Below the pieces are notes generated by a model. That model made no database searches. It saw only the letters and a list, made by a program, of their open reading frames with translations, and had not been told where the DNA came from. Below are positions 59,402 through 64,000 of a stretch of 64,000 nucleotides of DNA, piece after piece. Source of the stretch: Massilia forsythiae (lineage in GTDB: Bacteria > Pseudomonadota > Gammaproteobacteria > Burkholderiales > Burkholderiaceae_D); the NCBI RefSeq assembly GCF_012849555.1, contig NZ_CP051685.1:5084001-5148000 (forward strand), written 5' to 3'. The position numbers and the translations under genes are program-made. Numbering within the stretch: position 1 is the first letter of the stretch; each line of letters begins with the position of its first letter.

Positions 59402-59546
59402 AGCGAACCTTCCGAGAGGGATAGGAGGAATCTGGCTGAAATTGTCGCGTTTCTGAAAAGTAAGTTATTGCTAGCAATCAATAACGATGCCAATCGGAAA
59501 TGAATCGTCGAATTTCCCGGGCTTCTACGGCAGCGCCGCGCCGCGC

Positions 59547-59552
59547 TATAAT
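59547..59552 (+). promoter_or_regulatory. -10 box of the queE promoter
   Basis: TATAAT, 24 bases before the GTG start of queE. A -35 is not clear, so this is a tentative call. Confidence 0.45.
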
Positions 59553-59575
59553 GGAAGGTTGACGAGAGGCTTAAC

Positions 59576-60211
59576 GTGACTTACAGCATCAAAGAAATCT
59601 TCTATACGCTGCAGGGCGAAGGCGCCCACGCCGGGCGTCCGGCAGTGTTCTGCCGCTTTTCCGGCTGCAATTTGTGGACCGGGCGCGAGAGCGACCGCGC
59701 GGATGCGGTGTGCCGCTTCTGCGACACCGATTTCGTCGGCACCGATGGCGAGCGCGGCGGCAAATTCAAGGAGGCCGCCGCACTGGCCGCCGAGATCGAC
59801 GGCCTGTGGCCGGCCTCCTATCCGGCCAGCAAGTACGTGGTGTTCACCGGCGGCGAACCGCTGCTGCAGCTGGACGCCGCGCTGATCGACGCCATGCACG
59901 CCAGGGGTTTCACGATCGCCATCGAAACCAACGGCACGCTGCCGGTGCCCGAGGGCGTCGACTGGATCTGCGTGAGCCCCAAGATGGGCAGCAAGCTGGT
60001 GGTCGGCAAGGGCAACGAGATCAAGGTCGTGGTGCCGCAGGCCGGACAGGACCTGTCCGCCTACGAGGACCTGGCCTTCGACAATTTCTACGTGCAGCCG
60101 ATGGACGGCCCGCTGGCCGACTTCAATACCAAGCTGGCGATCGATACCTGCCGCCGCAATCCGAAGTGGAAGCTGAGTCTCCAGACCCACAAGCTGCTGC
60201 AAATTCCCTAA
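59576..60211 (+). CDS. queE: 7-carboxy-7-deazaguanine synthase QueE
   Basis: 211 residues. A radical SAM enzyme that turns 6-carboxytetrahydropterin into 7-carboxy-7-deazaguanine on the way to queuosine. The iron-sulfur cysteines have the spacing Cx14CxxC (first Cys in SGCNLWTG, then VCRFCDTDF) rather than the usual Cx3Cx2C; this variation is known from Burkholderia QueE. The substrate-site GGEPLLQLD is present. The start is the GTG at 59576 with GAGAGGC before it. It precedes queD by 37 bases, so the two make an operon in the order of two consecutive pathway steps. Confidence 0.95.
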   Translation: MTYSIKEIFYTLQGEGAHAGRPAVFCRFSGCNLWTGRESDRADAVCRFCDTDFVGTDGERGGKFKEAAALAAEIDGLWPASYPASKYVVFTGGEPLLQLDAALIDAMHARGFTIAIETNGTLPVPEGVDWICVSPKMGSKLVVGKGNEIKVVVPQAGQDLSAYEDLAFDNFYVQPMDGPLADFNTKLAIDTCRRNPKWKLSLQTHKLLQIP

Positions 60212-60248
60212 GAAATTCCCTAAGTATTATTCCTACGCTGCTTCAGAC

Positions 60249-60695
60249 ATGCTCACTATCACCCGTAAACTCGAATTCGATGCCGGCCACCGCATCCCCG
60301 ACCACAAGAGCCAGTGCCGCAACCTGCACGGCCACCGCTACACGCTGGAAATCACGCTGACCGGCGCCGTCATCGATGTCGAAGGCAATTCCGACAACGG
60401 CATGATCATGGACTTTTCCGACATCAAGGCGATCGCCAAGGAACACCTGGTCGACGTCTGGGACCACGCCTTCCTGGTGTACGAGAAGGACGAAGCGGTG
60501 CGCGGCTTCCTGGAAACCCTGCCCAACCACAAGACGGTGGTGATCGACCGCATCCCGACCGTCGAGAACCTGGCGCAGGTGGCCTGGAACATCCTCAAGG
60601 CGGCGTACACCGACCGCTACGGCACCGGCCTGCACCTGCAGAAACTGGTGCTGCACGAAACCCCGAACTGCTGGGCCGAAATCACGGATGTGTGA
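60249..60695 (+). CDS. queD: 6-carboxytetrahydropterin synthase QueD
   Basis: 148 residues. It makes 6-carboxytetrahydropterin from dihydroneopterin triphosphate, the substrate of QueE. The zinc-binding His residues are in DAGHRI and NLHGHRY, with the catalytic Cys just before (QCRNLHGHRY). The active-site ETPNCWAEI lies near the C-terminus. Its stop overlaps the start of the tadA gene. QueC is not in the window. Confidence 0.95.
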   Translation: MLTITRKLEFDAGHRIPDHKSQCRNLHGHRYTLEITLTGAVIDVEGNSDNGMIMDFSDIKAIAKEHLVDVWDHAFLVYEKDEAVRGFLETLPNHKTVVIDRIPTVENLAQVAWNILKAAYTDRYGTGLHLQKLVLHETPNCWAEITDV

Positions 60696-61275
60696 GCGCG
60701 ACCTGCCCGCTGCGCTGCCGGTCGGCCCGGGCATTCCCGCGGCCGCCGCGCCCGCAGTTGCGCCGCCGGCCGTGCCGATGAGCGCACCCGCATCCGCCGC
60801 CGACGTGCGCTGGATGGGCCTGGCGCTGGCCGAGGCGCGCAAGGCATGGGACGCCGGCGAAGTGCCGGTCGGCGCCGTCGTGGTCAAGGATGGCGAAGTC
60901 GTGGCGACCGGCTACAACCAGCCGATCGGCCGCCACGACCCGACCGCGCACGCCGAGATCATGGCGCTGCGCGCCGCCGCCGAAAAGCTCGGCAACTACC
61001 GCCTGCCGGGCTGCGAGCTGTACGTGACGCTGGAGCCGTGCGCGATGTGTTCCGGCGCCATGATGCATGCGCGCCTGGCGCGCGTGGTCTACGCCGCGGG
61101 CGACCCCAAGACCGGCGTGTGCGGCTCGGTGCTCGACCTGTTCGCGCTGGAGCAGCTCAACCATCACACGGCGGTGGTCGGCGGCGTGCTGGCCGACGAT
61201 GCCGGCGCCATGCTGAAGGCCTTTTTCGCCGAACGGCGCGCCGCGCGGCGGGCGCCGCCCGATGCGGCCGGCTGA
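60688..61275 (+). CDS. tadA: tRNA-adenosine deaminase TadA
   Basis: 195 residues as drawn. It deaminates A34 to inosine in tRNA-Arg. The zinc site HAE (AHAEIMALR) and PCAMC (LEPCAMCSGAMMHARL) are intact. The first 30 residues (MCERDLPAALPVGPGIPAAA) are Ala/Pro-rich; a Met at 60778 gives 165 residues, closer to the 167 of E. coli TadA. I drew the ATG at 60688, which overlaps queD by eight bases, because neither start has a strong ribosome site. It is encoded next to the queuosine genes, another tRNA-anticodon modification. Confidence 0.9.
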   Translation: MCERDLPAALPVGPGIPAAAAPAVAPPAVPMSAPASAADVRWMGLALAEARKAWDAGEVPVGAVVVKDGEVVATGYNQPIGRHDPTAHAEIMALRAAAEKLGNYRLPGCELYVTLEPCAMCSGAMMHARLARVVYAAGDPKTGVCGSVLDLFALEQLNHHTAVVGGVLADDAGAMLKAFFAERRAARRAPPDAAG

Positions 61276-61486
61276 GCCGGCGGACCGGGCCGCCCGGCTC
61301 GCATCCGGGCGGCGTTCCATCGGGCCTTGCGCATGATGTCCGTGGCGCGCCCACGGGCTGGCGAAAATGGTATGCTGGTTCGACGCCGCGCGGTGCGGCC
61401 CGGAGACCGTCCTTGCTACCAGCCATCCTGATGCGCCACGCCCGCCGGGCCGGGAGCGCGCCTTTCCACTTCGCCGCCTTGCCGCC

Positions 61487-62413
61487 ATGCCCAATCTGAA
61501 CGTCAACGGCATCCGCATCGCCTTCGATACCGCGGGCGACCCGAAGGCCGTGCCGCTGCTCCTGATCAACGGCCTCGGCCTGCAACTGATCTCGTGGCCG
61601 GACGGCTTCGTCGAAGGCCTGGCCGACCTGGGGTTCTACGTCATCCGTTTCGACAACCGCGATTGCGGGCTGTCCACCAAGTTCGACAAGGCCGGCACGC
61701 CGAACCTGGCGCTGGCCTGGCTCAGGTCGCGTCTGCGCCTGCCGCTCAAGCCGGCCTACCGCCTGGAAGACATGGCCGGCGACGCCATCGCCGTGCTGTC
61801 GGCGCTGGGCGTGGCGCGCGCGCACGTGGTGGGGCTGTCGATGGGCGGCATGATCGCCCAGCTGGTGGCGGCCAGGTTCCCGGCGCGCGTGCTGAGCCTG
61901 ACGTCCATCATGTCCAGCAGCGGCCGGCGTGGCCTGCCGGGACCGACGGCGGCGGTGCGGCGCGCCTTCATGCGCCGTCCCGCCATGCCCGGCGATCTCG
62001 ATTCCATGGCGCAGCAATCGGTGCGCCTGCTGCAGGCGCTGGCCAGCCCGGCCTATCCGACACCCGAGAAGCAGCTGCACCGGCGCGTCATGCGCGCGCT
62101 GCGCCGCAATTGCTGCCCGGCCGGGGTGGCGCGCCAGACGCTGGCGGTGATGGCCGACGGCGACCGCACGCCGCTGCTGCGCACGATCGCCGCGCCGACG
62201 CTGGTGATCCATGGCGCCGCCGATCCGCTGGTGCCGCTGGCGTGCGGCGTCGACACCGCCGCGGCGATTCCCGGTGCGCGCCTGGAAGTCATCCAGGGCA
62301 TGGGCCACGACTTGCCCGGCCAGCTGCTGGAGAGGCTGCTTGCCTTGATCGACGCCCATGCGCACGGTAAGATGGCGCTCGACTCGACACCACGGCTCTT
62401 CGTCAAACAGTGA
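61487..62413 (+). CDS. Alpha/beta hydrolase
   Basis: 308 residues, cytoplasmic. Nucleophile elbow GLSMGGM (Ser), the acid in GAADPLVPL, and His in GMGHDLP make a complete triad. The ligand-binding cap is between residues 80 and 190. No single substrate is implied; it is close to esterases/peptidases of the family. I chose the ATG at 61487 (MPNLNVNGIRIAFDTAG) as it matches the family start; the frame is open upstream to 61367. Its stop overlaps the next gene's GTG by four bases (GTGA). Confidence 0.87.
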   Translation: MPNLNVNGIRIAFDTAGDPKAVPLLLINGLGLQLISWPDGFVEGLADLGFYVIRFDNRDCGLSTKFDKAGTPNLALAWLRSRLRLPLKPAYRLEDMAGDAIAVLSALGVARAHVVGLSMGGMIAQLVAARFPARVLSLTSIMSSSGRRGLPGPTAAVRRAFMRRPAMPGDLDSMAQQSVRLLQALASPAYPTPEKQLHRRVMRALRRNCCPAGVARQTLAVMADGDRTPLLRTIAAPTLVIHGAADPLVPLACGVDTAAAIPGARLEVIQGMGHDLPGQLLERLLALIDAHAHGKMALDSTPRLFVKQ

Positions 62414-63387
62414 TCAACGCCAGCCCCACGCAAGACACCCCATCCCGATCCCCATCCGCCGTTCCCGCCGCGCCGGTTTCCCGGATCGGCATCGCGCTGG
62501 TCGCGCCCGGCAGCTTCGCCACCGAGCCCGAATCCATCGGGTGCGGCATCGCCCGCCTGGAAGCGCATGGCATCCTGGTCCACAATTACTACGAGCACGA
62601 TGCGCGCCACCTGCGCTTCGGCGGCACCGATGCCGCGCGCCTGGCCCAGCTGGAAGCGGCGGCCGCCGATCCGGACGTGCAGATCGTGATGGCGATCCGC
62701 GGCTCGTACGGCATGACGCGCCTGCTGCCGCGCATCGACTTCGACCGCATGGCCGACAGCGGCAAGCTGTTCGTCGGCTTTTCCGACGTCACCGCCTTTC
62801 ACATGGCGCTGTATGCCCGGCGCCGCGTGGGCAGCTATGCCGGCCCGATGTTTTCCGGCGACTTCGGCGCCGCCGAGCCGGTCGATTTCACGCTCGACGA
62901 TTTCTGGCATTGCCTGGCCGGGCCGACCCACACGGTGCGCGGGCAGGGCGCCGGCAACCCGGCGCTCGACGTGCGCGGCACGGCATGGGGCGGCAACCTG
63001 TCGATGATCGTCTCGCTGCTCGGCACCCCGTATTTCCCGCGCATCGACGACGGCATCCTGTTCCTGGAAGACATCGCCGAACACCCGTACCGGGTCGAGC
63101 GCATGCTGCTGCAGCTGATGCATGCCGGCGTGCTGGCGCGCCAGCAGGCCATCGTGCTGGGCGATTTTTCCGGCTACCGCCTGGGGACGGTCGACAACGG
63201 CTACGATTTCGACCACATGCTGGCGCACCTGCGCCAGGAACTGCCGTGCCCCGTGCTGACCGGGCTGGCATTCGGCCACATCGCACGCCGGGTGACGCTG
63301 CCGTTCGGGGCGCAGGGGCATCTGCTGTCGGATGCGGACGGGTGGACGCTGACGCTGTCCGATTATCCGACCGTGCGCCTCCGCTGA
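62410..63387 (+). CDS. LD-carboxypeptidase (S66 family, LdcA-like)
   Basis: 325 residues, cytoplasmic. It removes the terminal D-Ala from murein tetrapeptides during cell-wall recycling. The nucleophile Ser is in AIRGSYGMTRLLPR; Glu is in FLEDIAEHPYRVERML, His in FGHIARRVTLPFG. The GTG at 62410 overlaps the preceding stop. The coupling of an alpha/beta hydrolase and an LD-carboxypeptidase hints that both act on cell-wall or peptide breakdown products; the hydrolase's role there is inference. Confidence 0.92.
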   Translation: MINASPTQDTPSRSPSAVPAAPVSRIGIALVAPGSFATEPESIGCGIARLEAHGILVHNYYEHDARHLRFGGTDAARLAQLEAAAADPDVQIVMAIRGSYGMTRLLPRIDFDRMADSGKLFVGFSDVTAFHMALYARRRVGSYAGPMFSGDFGAAEPVDFTLDDFWHCLAGPTHTVRGQGAGNPALDVRGTAWGGNLSMIVSLLGTPYFPRIDDGILFLEDIAEHPYRVERMLLQLMHAGVLARQQAIVLGDFSGYRLGTVDNGYDFDHMLAHLRQELPCPVLTGLAFGHIARRVTLPFGAQGHLLSDADGWTLTLSDYPTVRLR

Positions 63388-63485
63388 GCGAGCCGGGCGG
63401 CCCGCGCCGGCCGCCGCTATGCCGCGCGCTTTCCGCAGTGGTAAAATACGCGGTTAATCGAAAAACCATTCAAGGGATTTCCTCA

Positions 63486-64000
63486 GTGCTCAGTACAGCC
63501 AACATCACCATGCAGTTCGGCGCCAAGCCGTTGTTCGAGAACATTTCCGTCAAATTCGGCGACGGCAACCGTTATGGCCTGATCGGCGCCAACGGCTGCG
63601 GCAAGTCGACCTTCATGAAGATCCTGGGCGGCGACCTGGAGCCGTCGGGCGGCAACGTCAGCCTGGATGCCAACGAGCGCCTGGGCAAGCTGCGCCAGGA
63701 CCAGTTCGCCTACGAAGACGTGCGCGTGCTGGACGTGGTCATGATGGGCCACACCGAGCTGTGGAACGCGATCAGCGAACGCGACGCCATCTACGCCAAT
63801 CCGGACGCCACCGACGACGACTACATGAAAGCCGCCGAACTGGAAGGCAAGGTCGCGGAATACGACGGCTACTCGGCCGAGGCGCGCGCCGGCGAACTGC
63901 TGCTGGGCGTGGGCATTCCCACCGACCTGCACCAGGGCGTGATGAGCGCCGTGGCGCCGGGCTGGAAGCTGCGCGTGCTGCTGGCGCAGGCGCTGTTCTC
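63486..64000 (+). CDS. ybiT: ABC-F ATPase YbiT (N-terminal part)
   Basis: About 171 residues in the window, cut by the right edge. The sequence is close to E. coli YbiT: LSTANITMQFGAKPLFENIS, the Walker A GANGCGKST, GGDLEPSGGNVSLD, and SAEARAGELLLGVGIP. The signature motif before Walker B, normally LSGG, reads SAVAPGWKLRV, as in YbiT. ABC-F proteins act on the ribosome during translation and are not transporters. The start is the GTG at 63486 with AAGGG upstream. A -10-like TAAAAT lies near 63442-63447. Confidence 0.93.
   Translation, partial: MLSTANITMQFGAKPLFENISVKFGDGNRYGLIGANGCGKSTFMKILGGDLEPSGGNVSLDANERLGKLRQDQFAYEDVRVLDVVMMGHTELWNAISERDAIYANPDATDDDYMKAAELEGKVAEYDGYSAEARAGELLLGVGIPTDLHQGVMSAVAPGWKLRVLLAQALF

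Noticed and set aside
59402..59575. preQ1 riboswitch in front of queE
   Set aside because: The 174-base leader has no recognisable pseudoknot or conserved loop; a normal -10 and GTG start explain it.

Overview
The window is a high-GC bacterial chromosome segment with dense genes, long reading frames, leaderless-looking to well-formed Shine-Dalgarno starts, and no rRNA, tRNA, CRISPR or phage genes. Gene content (DUF2863, QueE with a long first cysteine spacing, many c-di-GMP proteins, TonB receptor, lipoproteins with poly-Gly after the lipobox, GC-rich extragenic palindromes) points to a betaproteobacterium, most likely Oxalobacteraceae of the Massilia/Telluria/Duganella type. That taxonomic placement is inference.

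Layout. 1-7095: MarR regulator fragment, ClC chloride/proton antiporter, a CHASE/PAS/GGDEF/EAL membrane protein, a class A penicillin-binding protein and a coupled small protein. 7194-12783: stress-type SDR and a MscS channel on the minus strand, then a lipoprotein that fuses a TolB-like propeller to an amidohydrolase. 12784-19724: an extragenic palindrome pair, a thioredoxin-like/MHS transporter/GFA operon, a small secreted protein, an NHL-propeller lipoprotein and a TonB-dependent receptor. 19902-28755: DUF481 outer-membrane protein, an orphan NarL-type regulator, a receiver/GAF/PAS/degenerate-GGDEF/EAL protein, aldo/keto reductase, a lipoprotein, a membrane-anchored protein with an apparent early stop, and an AzgA-type purine permease.

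29000-40556 is the most coherent block, a pectin/galacturonate locus: UxaC (isomerase), UxaA (altronate dehydratase), UxaB (tagaturonate reductase), an ExuT-like transporter, a porin, an exported GH28 polygalacturonase, KDG kinase and a GntR/FCD regulator. The polygalacturonase would release galacturonate outside, the porin and transporter bring it in, UxaC-UxaB-UxaA convert it to 2-keto-3-deoxygluconate, and KdgK makes KDPG; the KDPG aldolase is not in the window. A TGGT-N3-ACCA palindrome lies exactly between the -35 and -10 of the uxaC promoter, and a near-copy lies 15.5 kb away upstream of a glycosyltransferase gene.

40665-49176: chemoreceptor, GST, DUF2863 protein, glycosyltransferase, PQQ-type sugar dehydrogenase with a membrane partner, and UDP-galactopyranose mutase. 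49177-58771: NUDIX hydrolase, hybrid histidine kinase, PhyH-type dioxygenase, a disordered protein, a secreted DNA/RNA endonuclease, two DUF2382 stress proteins and a PAS-GGEEF cyclase. 58916-64000: membrane coiled-coil protein, QueE-QueD-TadA run, alpha/beta hydrolase coupled to an LD-carboxypeptidase, and the start of the ABC-F ATPase YbiT.

I found no clearly new defence, mobile or biosynthetic system. The points most worth checking are the shared operator-like palindrome, the early stop at 27348-27350, the DUF2382 protein with duplicated C-terminal units, and the propeller-amidohydrolase fusion.
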